Translations under genes and position numbers: made by a program
The notes under the pieces: model-generated
The model's input: the letters and a program-made list of their open reading frames with translations, nothing else
The model's database searches: none
Told to the model about the DNA's origin: nothing
Shown: positions 44,303 to 53,636 of the stretch, piece by piece
How the letters are laid out: each line of letters starts with the position of its first letter
Position numbering within the stretch: position 1 is the first letter of the stretch
Assembly: GCF_030378165.1 (NCBI RefSeq)
Contig: NZ_CP119766.1
Span: 744,001-808,000, forward strand
Direction of reading: 5' to 3'
Length of the DNA: 64,000 nucleotides
Origin: Flavobacterium panacagri
GTDB taxonomy: Bacteria > Bacteroidota > Bacteroidia > Flavobacteriales > Flavobacteriaceae

Positions 44303-44974
44303 ATGATTGAAAATTTTATTGCTTTCCGTAGTTTTCCAACTTTAACTCAAGCCAAAGAACTTGAAACATTATTGAAAGAAAACAATATAGGAACTATTCT
44401 AGCCGACAATCTTCCTCCAGTTGACATTACATTTTCAGGAAATACTTTACAGAATCAATATGAAGTAAAAATAGATGCTTCAGATTTTGAAAAAGCTGAA
44501 TTAATTTTAGAAAAAGAAACTGAAAATCTTCTTGAAACTGTCGATCCAGATTATTATTTATTGAGTTTTACTAATGAAGAGTTATACGAAATTCTCTTAA
44601 ATTCTGATGAATGGAATGTTTTCGATTATAAGCTCGCTCAAAAACTTTTAACAGAACGAGGTAAAACTATAGACGGTGACATGCTGGCTTCTTTGAAAAA
44701 AGAACGCTTAAAAATTTTAGCAAAACCAGAAGAAAACCAAAAACCTTGGATTATCGCAGGATATATTTTTTCACTTTTAGGCGGTGGCATTGGAATTGTT
44801 ATTGGATATTCGCTTTGGAAATCAAAGAAAACGCTTCCAAATGGCGAAAGGGTTTATTCCTATTCTGAAGAAGACAGAAAACATGGAAAAACGATATTTT
44901 ATATTAGTCTTATCGTTTTTCCTCTTTCATTTATCTTTAGTATTTTCTCAAATCCAGGAAATCTAAATTTCTAA
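44303..44974 (+). CDS. DUF2007-domain membrane protein
   Basis: This is a 223-residue protein. The first 70 residues are a DUF2007-type (putative signal-transducing) domain: FRSFPTLTQAKELETLLKEN, then DITFSGNTLQNQYEVKIDAS and FEKAELILEKE. The middle is helical (NEELYEILLNSDEWNVFDYK). Two C-terminal TM segments (WIIAGYIFSLLGGGIGIVIG and TIFYISLIVFPLSFIFSIF) place it in the inner membrane. The function is unknown. Two more unassigned genes follow on the same strand with gaps of 26 and 19 bp, suggesting one operon. Confidence 0.8.
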   Translation: MIENFIAFRSFPTLTQAKELETLLKENNIGTILADNLPPVDITFSGNTLQNQYEVKIDASDFEKAELILEKETENLLETVDPDYYLLSFTNEELYEILLNSDEWNVFDYKLAQKLLTERGKTIDGDMLASLKKERLKILAKPEENQKPWIIAGYIFSLLGGGIGIVIGYSLWKSKKTLPNGERVYSYSEEDRKHGKTIFYISLIVFPLSFIFSIFSNPGNLNF

Positions 44975-45000
44975 GTTTTTAATTCAAAAACAGAATCAAA

Positions 45001-45621
45001 ATGAAGAGTACACGCCTTAGAACTATTTATCATGAAACTTTTTCTGGATTAAAATTGTTTTACAGAGATACCACCCTATCTGAAAATCTAATTTTAAATT
45101 ATAAAGTCGGACAAATTATTCAGGAAAAAGGTTTTACTGATATGAGTTCGATTGGCGGAGGACTTTCTGGAAATTTGAGATATTTAATCGCGAGTTCCCA
45201 TCCAAAAGATTTGTCAAAATTTAATCCTGATTCGGCAAAAATTGGACATTTTCTTTTAGATTCAATTGCTTATTTCAAAGTATTGGACATTCAGAAAATT
45301 GGTGACAAAACTCAGGTTTTTCTTTTGAATATTCCTGATATTTCTATTTCACTTTTCAAAAATTCTTCTTCCAACTTAGAAGAAGAAATTATAGAAAAAG
45401 CACAAAAACGCTTTCGCGAAAAAATCGATTTGCCTTTAATTTCAGAATTACAAACCGAAAACTGGAAAGAAAGAACTAGACTTCCTCTTGGAATGGACGA
45501 AAATGGATTATTATTTTTTGATGATTCTAAAATTAAAACTGAATCTCCAAAAAGAATTGATGTTGATATTACTAAGAAAGTTATAGAAATTAATAAAAAA
45601 CCTTGGTGGAAGTTTTGGTAA
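45001..45621 (+). CDS. Hypothetical protein, 206 aa
   Basis: The gene is not recognised. The 206-residue product has no signal peptide or TM segment and looks cytosolic, with mixed alpha/beta content. The segment SSIGGGLSGNLRYLIASSHPKDL is glycine-rich, and the C terminus ends KKPWWKFW, an aromatic basic tail that may contact a membrane or partner. Reading frame and codon use look normal for the region. It is 26 bp after the DUF2007 gene and 19 bp before a plug-like lipoprotein gene. Confidence 0.7.
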   Translation: MKSTRLRTIYHETFSGLKLFYRDTTLSENLILNYKVGQIIQEKGFTDMSSIGGGLSGNLRYLIASSHPKDLSKFNPDSAKIGHFLLDSIAYFKVLDIQKIGDKTQVFLLNIPDISISLFKNSSSNLEEEIIEKAQKRFREKIDLPLISELQTENWKERTRLPLGMDENGLLFFDDSKIKTESPKRIDVDITKKVIEINKKPWWKFW

Positions 45622-45640
45622 AGGCAAAATTCAAAAAATC

Positions 45641-46000
45641 ATGCAAAAATTTTTTCTGATATTTTTATCATTATTAACTGTAGGCTGTTCCAATCCAAAG
45701 GTTTTTGTTTTAAATGGAAAAGAAGAAAGCAAATATTTTGTTCAGAAACTAGTTAGCACTGCCTTCAAAAAAGATTTAATTGGAGAATCGCCTTTGATTG
45801 TAATCAACGGAATTCCATTTCAATACAATAAAAAACAAGACACCATTTTACTACCGCTTAAAAAATCTGACATTATTTCTTTAAACTTTTTAAATAAAAA
45901 CAGCAGTCGCATAATTTACAATGAAAAGGAAAATGATGGAGCAATCATTATAACTTCAAAAATTCTAAAGCAAAAATTCATAAAACGTTTTCGTAACTAA
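45641..46000 (+). CDS. Small lipoprotein resembling an isolated TonB plug segment
   Basis: This is a 119-residue lipoprotein (MQKFFLIFLSLLTVGC, C16). The segment ESPLIVINGIPFQYNKK followed by KKSDIISLNFLNKNSSRIIY and DGAIIITSK parallels the SusC/TonB plug pattern in which PLxVxDGxP leads to DIESIEVLKDASAxAIYG and GVxxITTK. There is no barrel. Such a stand-alone plug-like domain could bind a receptor or be a degenerate fragment; it is an intact ORF. It closes a run of three unassigned genes. The function is unknown. Confidence 0.7.
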   Translation: MQKFFLIFLSLLTVGCSNPKVFVLNGKEESKYFVQKLVSTAFKKDLIGESPLIVINGIPFQYNKKQDTILLPLKKSDIISLNFLNKNSSRIIYNEKENDGAIIITSKILKQKFIKRFRN

Positions 46001-46045
46001 TTGTTATATAATCTTCAACCGTTACCCTTTTAAAAGTTATTTCAG

Positions 46046-46053
46046 TATTTTTG
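46046..46053 (+). promoter_or_regulatory. Putative pgi promoter, -7 box
   Basis: TATTTTTG matches TAnnTTTG and lies 33 bp before the pgi ATG. No clear -33 element. Confidence 0.4.
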
Positions 46054-46086
46054 TGTTTCATAGAACAAACTCAATTATAGATAAAA

Positions 46087-47730
46087 ATGGCTTTAAACAC
46101 AACAAACCCAACTGGGACTGAAGCGTGGAAAAATCTGCAAAACCACTATAACGCAATTCACGAAACCACCATACAGGAATTGTTTCAACAAGATAGTGCA
46201 CGTGCTGAAAAATTTAACTTGCAATGGAATGATTTTTTAGTAGATTATTCTAAAAATAATATCAGTCAGGAAACGGTCTCTCTTTTATTAGAATTGGCAA
46301 ATTCAATCGAATTAAAAGATGCAATCTCTCAATATTTTGGAGGAGAATTAATCAACCAAACTGAAAATCGTGCAGTTCTTCATACCGCTTTACGCGCTCC
46401 AGAATCTGCAGTTATTACTGTTGACGGAGAAAATGTAATTCCGGAAGTTTATGAAGTAAAAAACAAAATCAAACAATTTACTGAAGAAGTTATTTCTGGA
46501 CAAAGAAAAGGATTTACAGGAAAAACTTTTACAGATATTGTAAATATTGGAATTGGAGGTTCTGACTTAGGACCAGTTATGGCAGTGGAAGCTTTACAGT
46601 TTTACAAAAACCATTTAAACCTTCACTTCGTTTCCAACGTTGACGGTGATCACGTAAACGAAATCATTAAAAAATTAAATCCTGAAACTACTTTATTTGT
46701 AATTGTTTCTAAAACTTTTACAACTCAAGAAACACTCTCGAATTCAGAAACTATTAAAGAATGGTTTTTAAAATCGGCTACTCAGGAAGATATTGCAAAA
46801 CACTTTGCCGCAGTTTCAACAAATATTCAAAAAGTAACAGAATTCGGAATTAATCCAGACAATGTTTTCCCAATGTGGGATTGGGTTGGAGGAAGATTTT
46901 CTTTATGGAGCGCCGTTGGTCTAAGCATTGCGTTGGCAGTTGGTTTTGAGAATTATAACCAATTATTAGAAGGTGCTCACGAAATGGACAACCATTTCAA
47001 ATCAGCAGAATTTGACAAAAACATTCCAGTGACATTAGCTTTATTAAGTGTTTGGTACAATAATTTTTATGGTGCTGAAAGTGAAGCTTTGATTCCTTAC
47101 ACACAATATTTATCAAAATTAGCTCCTTACTTACAGCAAGCTACAATGGAAAGTAACGGAAAAAGTGTTGGCCGTGACGGAAAACCTGTTAATTACCAAA
47201 CTGGAACAATTATTTGGGGAGAACCTGGAACAAATTCACAACACGCTTTCTTTCAATTAATTCATCAAGGAACTAAAAGAATCCCGACAGATTTTATCGG
47301 ATTCGTAAAACCTCTTTATGGGAACGAAGATCATCACGATAAATTGATGTCAAACTTCTTCGCTCAGACGGAAGCTTTAATGAACGGAAAAACAGAAACG
47401 CAAGTACAAGCAGAATTCGACAAACAAGGACTTTCTGCTGATAAAGCATCGTACCTATTACCATTTAAAGTTTTCACTGGAAACAAACCAACCAATACAA
47501 TTTTGATCCAAAAACTAACACCAAAAAGTTTAGGTTCTTTAATTGCATTATATGAACATAAGATTTTTGTACAGGGAGTTATTTGGAACATTTTTAGTTT
47601 TGACCAATGGGGAGTTGAATTAGGTAAGCAATTAGCGAATTCTATATTAGACGAGATCAATTCTAAGACTGTTAAAACTCATGATAGTTCAACTTCATTT
47701 TTGCTAAATCATTTCTTAAAAAATAAGTAA
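46087..47730 (+). CDS. pgi: Glucose-6-phosphate isomerase
   Basis: This interconverts glucose-6-phosphate and fructose-6-phosphate. Its 547 residues match the long bacterial/eukaryotic form. Family signatures are present: [18 protein letters not shown], the active-site region [16 protein letters not shown], the segment [18 protein letters not shown] and, later, [21 protein letters not shown]-terminal [16 protein letters not shown] is also typical. It has its own promoter and terminator. Confidence 0.98.
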   Translation: MALNTTNPTGTEAWKNLQNHYNAIHETTIQELFQQDSARAEKFNLQWNDFLVDYSKNNISQETVSLLLELANSIELKDAISQYFGGELINQTENRAVLHTALRAPESAVITVDGENVIPEVYEVKNKIKQFTEEVISGQRKGFTGKTFTDIVNIGIGGSDLGPVMAVEALQFYKNHLNLHFVSNVDGDHVNEIIKKLNPETTLFVIVSKTFTTQETLSNSETIKEWFLKSATQEDIAKHFAAVSTNIQKVTEFGINPDNVFPMWDWVGGRFSLWSAVGLSIALAVGFENYNQLLEGAHEMDNHFKSAEFDKNIPVTLALLSVWYNNFYGAESEALIPYTQYLSKLAPYLQQATMESNGKSVGRDGKPVNYQTGTIIWGEPGTNSQHAFFQLIHQGTKRIPTDFIGFVKPLYGNEDHHDKLMSNFFAQTEALMNGKTETQVQAEFDKQGLSADKASYLLPFKVFTGNKPTNTILIQKLTPKSLGSLIALYEHKIFVQGVIWNIFSFDQWGVELGKQLANSILDEINSKTVKTHDSSTSFLLNHFLKNK

Positions 47731-47763
47731 AAAGCAAAATTTAAAAATTTCATAACACTTTGG

Positions 47764-47794
47764 AACGCCTTAATTTAACCTTAATTAAGGCGTT
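47764..47794 (+). terminator. pgi terminator
   Basis: The perfect 12-bp stem AACGCCTTAATT / AATTAAGGCGTT with a 7-nt loop is followed by a T run, 33 bp after the pgi stop. The remaining gap to 48049 is AT-rich, and the only other signal I see is the promoter box at 48020. Confidence 0.9.
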
Positions 47795-48019
47795 TTTTCG
47801 CATAAAATACCGACAAAAAGAGTGAAAAAGCCGTCAATTTGCGCGTTATAGATTACAACACAATTAGAATAATTGCACTTTTAACAAAAAAGCCATATTA
47901 AAATTCAACAAATCGATATTTTTTTTATCAAAAAGAGAAAAATTCATTTTAATGCGCAACACAAAAGACAAAAGTTATTTTTCTTAACATTTCGATAACA
48001 TTATCTGAGTTAATTGTTA

Positions 48020-48027
48020 TAATTTTG
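48020..48027 (+). promoter_or_regulatory. Putative TonB receptor promoter, -7 box
   Basis: TAATTTTG matches TAnnTTTG, 22 bp before the ATG at 48050. No clear -33 TTG was found. Confidence 0.45.
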
Positions 48028-48049
48028 CCAAAAACAAATAACAAAACAG

Positions 48050-51000
48050 ATGAAAAAATTGTCAAAGTTTCTCTTACTGCTTTTAGCGTTTATTTATGCA
48101 GGAGATATTTATGCACAAGGTAACACAACTTCTTCTATCAATGGAGTTGTTTACGATTCGCAAAACAAGTCCCTGCCAGGAGCAACGATTCTTGCAGTTC
48201 ATGAGGCTTCAGGTAGCCGTTACTCAACCACAACGGATTTTGATGGTCACTTTAGAATCTCTAACATGCGTGTTGGTGGTCCTTACAAAATTGAGGTGAC
48301 TTTCATTGGTTTCACAACCTACACAGAATCAGGAGTATATTTACAACTTGGTGATTCTAAAAGTTTAAAAGCTGTCTTAAAAGACGAAACAAACCAACTT
48401 AGTGAAGTTGTAGTTGTTGGTAAAAAAGACCCAACTTTTAACTCAAAAAAGACTGGAGCTCAAACAGTTATCGACCACGATAAAATTACTGAATTACCAT
48501 CTTTATCAAGAAACATTGCTGACTTTGCAAGACTTACACCTCAAGCGCAAATGCGTGGAGATGATGTAATCTCAATTGGCGGACAAAATAACAGATTCAA
48601 CGCGATTTATATTGATGGAGCTGTAAATAACGACGTTTTCGGATTAGCTGCAAACGGAACAAACGGTGGACAAACAGGAGTTTCTCCAATTTCATTAGAT
48701 GCGATTGAACAATTCCAAGTGAGTGTTTCTCCTTACGATGTTAAATTATCAGGATTCGCTGGAGGAGCAATTAGTGCTATTACACGTTCTGGAACAAACA
48801 ACTTCGACGGTTCTGCTTATTTCTTATACAGAGATCAATCTTTAGCTGGAAAAACTCCACAAAAAGCAAGTGCTACTGCTGCAAGAAAAAGATTATCTGA
48901 CTTTACTGCACAAACTTATGGTGTAAGAGCTGGAGGAGCAATCTTAAAAGATAAATTATTCTACTTCATCAACTACGAAAGACAAGATAACGAAACACCA
49001 GCTCCATTTGACATTAACAATTATACTGGTGCTATCGGAATTAGCGGTTCAAATCCTTACAGTGGGGCTTTAGCTCAACAAAGAATTGACGCTTTAACGA
49101 ATCGTTTACAAACACTTTACGGTTACAATCCTGGTGTTTACAACAACAACACTCAAACTTTAGTATCTGATAAATTAATTGCTAAAGTAGACTGGAATAT
49201 TAATGACAATAACAAACTTTCTGTAAAGAACAGTTATGTTAAAGCAACAAACTTCTCACCATACCGTTCAACAGCTTCTTCTTTGAACTTTGTTAATGGT
49301 GCTCAAGATTTCGAATCTATTACAAACTCTGCATCGTTAGAGTTAAATACTAGATTCAACAACAAATTCTCAAACAACCTTGTTGTTGGTTTTACAACTG
49401 TAAACGATGATAGAAATGCATCAGGAAACCCATTCCCTACAGTTGAGATTAGAGATGGCGCAGGAACAATTTATTTTGGTGCTGAAGCTAGCTCAACAGC
49501 AAACTTGTTAAAACAAAGAACTTTAACAATTACTGATAACTTTGAAATTAACGTTGGTAAACACAATATTTTAATTGGTACACACAACGAATTAACTTAC
49601 GCTAAGAACTTATTCATCAGCAGTAACTTTGGTAGATACCAATTTGCAAGTTATGATAGCTTCATGAACAATGCAGCACCATCTAGATACCGTTTAGGAT
49701 ACTCTTTAATCGGAGGTTCAGGTGATGATTCTCTAGGAGCAGCTGAATTCAACATGAATCAATTTGGATTATACCTTCAAGATAACATTAGAGTTTCTGA
49801 TAACTTCAGAGTTTCTGTAGGTGTACGTGCTGATATGCCAGTATGGGAAAGCGGAGTTACAAATACTGACTTCAACGAAAGAACTATCCCGTTATTAGAA
49901 GCTGCAGGAAAAGATCTTAAAGGTGCAAAAGTTGGACAACCAATCAAAAGCACTGTTCATTTCTCTCCTAGAGTTGGATTCAACTATGACGTAAACGGAG
50001 ACAAAGAAACTCAGGTACGTGGAGGTATTGGTGTATTTACATCAAGAGTACCTTTAGTATGGCCAGGTGGAGCTTATAACAACTACGGTATGGGACAATA
50101 TTTCTACGACACAAGTATTGTTACAACAGGCCCTAGACCTCTTTTCAATCCTAACACAGATATCCCAAGCCAGATGTATTCTAATGGTACTCCTGTAGGA
50201 CCAGTTCCTGGAACAGGTGCAGTAGGAGGAAATGTTGACTTATTTGCAAAAGATTTCAAATTACCGCAAGTATTAAAAACAAGTATTGGATTTGACCGTA
50301 AACTTCCAGGTGGATTAGTTTTATCTGCTGAAGCGATCTTCAACGAAAACTTGAACTCAATCCAGTACCAAAACTTAAACCTTGTTGGACCACAAACTTA
50401 CACTACAGGTGGAGATGTTAGACCAATTTACAATAACGTTCTTGTTGACAAAACATATTCAGGAATCTACTTAGGTTCAAACAAAAAAGCAGGTAGCGCT
50501 TGGAATACTAGTTTCACATTGACTAAGTACTTCACATCTGACTTTATCGATGCAAACATCTCTGCAACATACTCTTATGGAGAATCTAATGTTTGGATGG
50601 ATGCTACAAGTTCTCAAAACAGCTCTCAATGGCAATACATCGAAACTGTTAACGGTTCAAACGCAATTTCTGGAGTATCTAGATCAGATTTTGATCAAGG
50701 ATCAAGAGTTTTAGCAAACTCATCTATCAAATTCAAATGGAACAATAATATGAAAACTACTATTGGTCTATTCTACGAAGGTGCTCAAGGAACACCAATC
50801 AGCTACATCTACAATGATAGTAATGGTAGAATCATGAGAGATACAAACCAAAACTCTGCTTTGGCTTATATCCCAACTAACAAAAGCGAAGTAGTTTTAG
50901 TTGCTACTACTGCTAACCCAATGACACCAGATCAACAATGGGAAGCTTATGATGCATATATTTCAAGCAACAAATACTTGAACAGCAGAAGAGGTAAATA

Positions 51001-51340
51001 TGCAGAACGTAACGGTGATCGTTTAGACTGGAGTCATGTTATTGACTTAAAATTAGCTCAAGAATTCAAAGTTAATGTTGGTAACAAAAGCCACAAGTTA
51101 GAGTTTACAGCTGACGTTTTCAACTTCACAAACTTGTTAAACAAAAACTGGGGAAGAAGATACTTCGCTACAAACGATCAAGTATTATTACTTCAACAAG
51201 TTGGTTTCTTAGCAAACGGAACTACTCCAACATTCAACTTCAACCCGAATGTTGCTAACACAGTTAACCAAATTGATGACGTAGGTTTACAATCATCAAG
51301 ATGGCAGATGCAAGTTGGAGCTAGATATTCTTTCAACTAA
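48050..51340 (+). CDS. TonB-dependent receptor with CarboxypepD_reg domain
   Basis: This is a 1096-residue outer-membrane transporter. After a signal peptide (FSLLLLLAFIYAGDIYAQ-type region, residues 7-23) comes a CarboxypepD_reg-like domain (INGVVYDSQNKSLPGATILA to about residue 110). The plug (TGAQTVIDHDKITELPSLSR, VISIGGQNNRFNAIYIDGA) and a large beta-barrel follow, ending QMQVGARYSFN with a terminal aromatic-Asn. It belongs to the OmpA-like/TonB receptor group rather than SusC, and no SusD partner follows. The ligand is unknown. It is monocistronic, with a promoter box upstream and a terminator 22 bp downstream. Confidence 0.93.
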   Translation: MKKLSKFLLLLLAFIYAGDIYAQGNTTSSINGVVYDSQNKSLPGATILAVHEASGSRYSTTTDFDGHFRISNMRVGGPYKIEVTFIGFTTYTESGVYLQLGDSKSLKAVLKDETNQLSEVVVVGKKDPTFNSKKTGAQTVIDHDKITELPSLSRNIADFARLTPQAQMRGDDVISIGGQNNRFNAIYIDGAVNNDVFGLAANGTNGGQTGVSPISLDAIEQFQVSVSPYDVKLSGFAGGAISAITRSGTNNFDGSAYFLYRDQSLAGKTPQKASATAARKRLSDFTAQTYGVRAGGAILKDKLFYFINYERQDNETPAPFDINNYTGAIGISGSNPYSGALAQQRIDALTNRLQTLYGYNPGVYNNNTQTLVSDKLIAKVDWNINDNNKLSVKNSYVKATNFSPYRSTASSLNFVNGAQDFESITNSASLELNTRFNNKFSNNLVVGFTTVNDDRNASGNPFPTVEIRDGAGTIYFGAEASSTANLLKQRTLTITDNFEINVGKHNILIGTHNELTYAKNLFISSNFGRYQFASYDSFMNNAAPSRYRLGYSLIGGSGDDSLGAAEFNMNQFGLYLQDNIRVSDNFRVSVGVRADMPVWESGVTNTDFNERTIPLLEAAGKDLKGAKVGQPIKSTVHFSPRVGFNYDVNGDKETQVRGGIGVFTSRVPLVWPGGAYNNYGMGQYFYDTSIVTTGPRPLFNPNTDIPSQMYSNGTPVGPVPGTGAVGGNVDLFAKDFKLPQVLKTSIGFDRKLPGGLVLSAEAIFNENLNSIQYQNLNLVGPQTYTTGGDVRPIYNNVLVDKTYSGIYLGSNKKAGSAWNTSFTLTKYFTSDFIDANISATYSYGESNVWMDATSSQNSSQWQYIETVNGSNAISGVSRSDFDQGSRVLANSSIKFKWNNNMKTTIGLFYEGAQGTPISYIYNDSNGRIMRDTNQNSALAYIPTNKSEVVLVATTANPMTPDQQWEAYDAYISSNKYLNSRRGKYAERNGDRLDWSHVIDLKLAQEFKVNVGNKSHKLEFTADVFNFTNLLNKNWGRRYFATNDQVLLLQQVGFLANGTTPTFNFNPNVANTVNQIDDVGLQSSRWQMQVGARYSFN

Positions 51341-51362
51341 TAAAGAACCATCCTAAATAATA

Positions 51363-51397
51363 AAAACGGCATTGACTTTTAAGTTTAATGCCGTTTT
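51363..51397 (+). terminator. TonB receptor terminator
   Basis: The stem AAAACGGCATT / AATGCCGTTTT with a 13-nt loop is followed by a long T run. Confidence 0.85.
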
Positions 51398-51414
51398 TTT
51401 TTAGTCATTTTTGT

Positions 51415-51422
51415 TATATTTG
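51415..51422 (+). promoter_or_regulatory. Putative promoter -7 box
   Basis: TATATTTG fits TAnnTTTG exactly and lies 22 bp before the ATG at 51445, which also supports that start over the longer upstream frame. Confidence 0.5.
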
Positions 51423-51444
51423 TTTCAAACAAAAAACAAGGTTT

Positions 51445-51867
51445 ATGTATAATTTTCTACAAAAATTTCACTCTGGCTGGGCATACTTAGCATTGCTTCT
51501 TTTGCTTGTTGCAGTGGTAAATGCCATCATCGGAGTTACTTCAAAAAAAGAGTTTACAGCTAAAGATCGTAAAATTGCTTTATTTGCTTTAATTGGAACT
51601 CATACTCAATTATTAATCGGTTTGATATTATATTTTGTGTCTCCGCTTGGAAAAGCAGCTTTTGGACAAATGTCTAATGCAGAACTTAGATTAACATCAT
51701 TAGAACACCCACTAATTAATCTTATTGCTATCGTCCTAATTACAATTGGATGGTCTAAACATAAAAAGCTAATCAATAGCGAAGCTAAATTTAAAACCTT
51801 TGCTATTTTTTACGGATTAGGGTTATTGCTTATTTTAAGTAGAATTCCTTGGAACCTTTGGTTCTAG
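51445..51867 (+). CDS. Four-TM membrane protein (cytochrome b-like annotation)
   Basis: The start at 51445 (140 residues) is chosen because the promoter box ends at 51422. Four hydrophobic segments are visible: WAYLALLLLLVAVVNAIIGV, IALFALIGTHTQLLIGLILY, LINLIAIVLITIGW and FAIFYGLGLLLILSRIPW. One His is in the second helix (GTHTQ) and one just before the third (LEHPLINL), so haem binding is conceivable. Relatives are sometimes labelled cytochrome b or even mis-named as a ribosomal protein. The function is unknown. Confidence 0.75.
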   Translation: MYNFLQKFHSGWAYLALLLLLVAVVNAIIGVTSKKEFTAKDRKIALFALIGTHTQLLIGLILYFVSPLGKAAFGQMSNAELRLTSLEHPLINLIAIVLITIGWSKHKKLINSEAKFKTFAIFYGLGLLLILSRIPWNLWF

Positions 51868-51879
51868 AAAATACCAATT

Positions 51880-51904
51880 AAAAGCCCTTTATCAGGGCTT
51901 TTTT
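51880..51904 (+). terminator. Intrinsic terminator
   Basis: The stem AAAAGCCCT / AGGGCTTTT with a short loop is followed by Ts, 13 bp after the membrane protein stop. Confidence 0.85.
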
Positions 51905-51958
51905 TATCTCGGCATATTATTTGTACAAACTCCCCCCAAGTCTGAAAAAAAATAACCC

Positions 51959-52450
51959 ATGAGAAATAAAAAAAATATTTTATTCGCCACAATCGCTCTG
52001 ACTTTAATTAGCGGCTTTACGTATGTTATTAGTCAAACCAAACCTACAACAGAACCCAAAATCATTCAAGACACGGTTAAAAATGCAAGACCAAACATTA
52101 TTGCATTACCTGTAGATTCTGTCTTTATAGACAAAGGCTTAAAACTTAAACCATACAAAAAAAACGCTCATGCCTCCTACTACGCAGATCGTTTTAATGG
52201 AAAAAGAACCGCAAGCGGAGCCCGATTCAATAACAACCAATACACAGCTGCTCATAAAAAAATTCCTTTTGGGACAAGAGTAAAAGTAACAAACGAAGCC
52301 AACGGAAAATTTGTTATTGTAAAAATTACAGATCGTGGTCCTTTTGTAAAAACTCGCGAAATAGATCTATCTAAAAGAGCCTTTATGGACATCACTAAAC
52401 ACAAAGGTGCCGGTGCAATGAAAGTTACCATTGAGACTATAGTAGAATAA
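51959..52450 (+). CDS. RlpA-family double-psi beta-barrel protein
   Basis: This is a 163-residue exported protein with an N-terminal hydrophobic anchor or signal (ILFATIALTLISGFTYVISQ). The C-terminal 95 residues form the DPBB domain of RlpA: HASYYADRFNGKRTASGARF, then YTAAHKKIPFGTRVKVTN and VKITDRGPFVKTREIDLSK with the conserved catalytic Asp in TDRGPF. RlpA proteins are lytic transglycosylases on denuded glycan. There is no SPOR domain, so septal targeting is uncertain. A terminator separates it from the convergent DinB gene. Confidence 0.9.
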   Translation: MRNKKNILFATIALTLISGFTYVISQTKPTTEPKIIQDTVKNARPNIIALPVDSVFIDKGLKLKPYKKNAHASYYADRFNGKRTASGARFNNNQYTAAHKKIPFGTRVKVTNEANGKFVIVKITDRGPFVKTREIDLSKRAFMDITKHKGAGAMKVTIETIVE

Positions 52451-52476
52451 AAAAATCCCGCTCAGGCGGGATTTTT
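52451..52476. terminator. Bidirectional terminator between rlpA and dinB-like genes
   Basis: The stem AAAAATCCCG / CGGGATTTTT with a 6-nt loop begins right at the RlpA stop and precedes the end of the opposite-strand gene. Confidence 0.88.
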
Positions 52477-52479
52477 TAT

Positions 52480-52935
52480 TTAAACCAATTTTCTTAAAGT
52501 CATGGCTATTCCGGTGTGAATTCCTTCGTGGTAATTATTAAAATCTAACGCATCTTGGACATTACTCAATGTAAATCCCATACTTGTAGTATATTCATGA
52601 TAATCTACAAAAAGACCACTGGCGAAATCATTTTTTGTTTTTTCTAATGTTGATATAAGAAATGCTTTTACCTCATCAACTTCGGCTTGTGAAACATCGC
52701 CTTCTGGTTTTGTGCCTTTTCGATATTTATTAATAAATTCCTCTGAAACCATTGTTGGTAAACCCGACAATTTATAAACTAATGTCTGTTGTGCAGCAAC
52801 ACAATGCGCTACGTTCCAAATAATATTATTATTAAATCCCTGTGGAATCTTATTTAATTGTTCCAACGAATGGTTTTCTAAAATTTTTAAAAGAATTTCT
52901 CTTATCGTTTTTTGTGTTTCAAAAACTGAGCTCAT
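52480..52935 (-). CDS. DinB-family protein
   Basis: This is a 151-residue four-helix-bundle protein of the DinB/YfiT type, a metal-binding fold found in thiol transferases and stress proteins. The metal-binding histidines fit NVAHCVAAQQTLVYKL (about residue 48) and the C-terminal pair in NNYHEGIHTGIAMTLRKL. The function is unknown; Bacillus relatives use bacillithiol. It starts at ATG 52935, 80 bp from the divergent ArsC-like gene. Confidence 0.88.
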   Translation of the reverse strand: MSSVFETQKTIREILLKILENHSLEQLNKIPQGFNNNIIWNVAHCVAAQQTLVYKLSGLPTMVSEEFINKYRKGTKPEGDVSQAEVDEVKAFLISTLEKTKNDFASGLFVDYHEYTTSMGFTLSNVQDALDFNNYHEGIHTGIAMTLRKLV

Positions 52936-53015
52936 ATAATTATTTTTTTTCTAAAATTAGGCATTTTTAAGTTTCAAATGAATTTTCTTTGTAGTCTAAT
53001 AAAATTCAAAAAATC

Positions 53016-53363
53016 ATGAACAAAATATATTATTTAGCCTCTTGCGACACTTGCAGAAAAATCATTAAAAGTTTACCCGAAAACGATTTGGTTTTTCAGG
53101 ATATCAGACAAGATCCGATTACTGAAGAACAACTGGAAGCAATGCATAAGCTTTCTGGAAGTTACGAAGCTTTATTTAGTAGAAAAGCGCAATTATACAA
53201 ATCAATGGGATTAAAAGATAAATCTTTGACGGAAGCTGATTTTAAAAAATATATCTTAGAACATTACACTTTTCTAAGCCGTCCGGTTTTTATTATTGAC
53301 GGAAAAATTTACATTGGCAACAGCCAAAAAAATGTTGCTGAAGTAATAAAGGCTTTGAGTTAG
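53016..53363 (+). CDS. ArsC/Spx-family protein
   Basis: This is a 115-residue thioredoxin-fold protein. The N-terminal motif SCDTCRKIIK holds the CxxC pair of the ArsC/Spx/YffB group, and the conserved late segment is FLSRPVFIIDGKIYIG. It could be a glutaredoxin-type reductase or an arsenate-reductase-like enzyme; there are no arsenic-resistance genes nearby, so arsenate reduction is not supported by context. It is monocistronic and followed by an unusual inverted-repeat element. Confidence 0.85.
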   Translation: MNKIYYLASCDTCRKIIKSLPENDLVFQDIRQDPITEEQLEAMHKLSGSYEALFSRKAQLYKSMGLKDKSLTEADFKKYILEHYTFLSRPVFIIDGKIYIGNSQKNVAEVIKALS

Positions 53364-53389
53364 ATAAATCCTCTTTTAAGTACGATTGA

Positions 53390-53506
53390 CCGCGTGAGGG
53401 ATAGAAGGAAGCTACCGAAGTAGCCCGGATAGCCCGACCTTGTTGCAATAAAAGGGCGAATACACACAAAGTAAGTTTGCCCTTTTATTGCAACAAGGTC
53501 ACGCCC
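53390..53506. repeat. Intergenic element with 22-bp perfect inverted arms
   Basis: Perfect arms at 53436-53457 and 53479-53500 (core TTGTTGCAATAAAAGG) enclose 21 bp. A flanking GCGTGAGGGATAG at 53392-53404 and CCCGGATAGCCCGACC at 53424-53439 precede them, and ACGCCC follows. I recall similar GCGTGAGGGATAG...AGCCCGACC elements between genes in other Flavobacteriia. It could be a non-autonomous mobile element or a structured RNA. It does not encode a protein. Confidence 0.75.
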
Positions 53507-53609
53507 AAATTACCTTTGACAATCGCTAAAATTTTAGAAAAAAGACATTAAACGGCTTTTCTCTTTTACAGAATAGTATTTTACGTCATAAACAGAGCAA
53601 ACTTTTAAT

Positions 53610-53617
53610 TATCTTTG
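53610..53617 (+). promoter_or_regulatory. Putative yicC promoter, -7 box
   Basis: TATCTTTG fits TAnnTTTG, 19 bp before the yicC ATG. Confidence 0.5.
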
Positions 53618-53636
53618 CGCCTTTATACTCAATTAT

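Noticed and set aside
48096..48299. 67-aa frame within the TonB receptor
   Set aside because: Out-of-frame overlap with the CarboxypepD_reg domain of a well-supported gene.
53016..53363. Arsenic-resistance function
   Set aside because: Only the ArsC/Spx fold is seen; no arsB, acr3 or arsR nearby.
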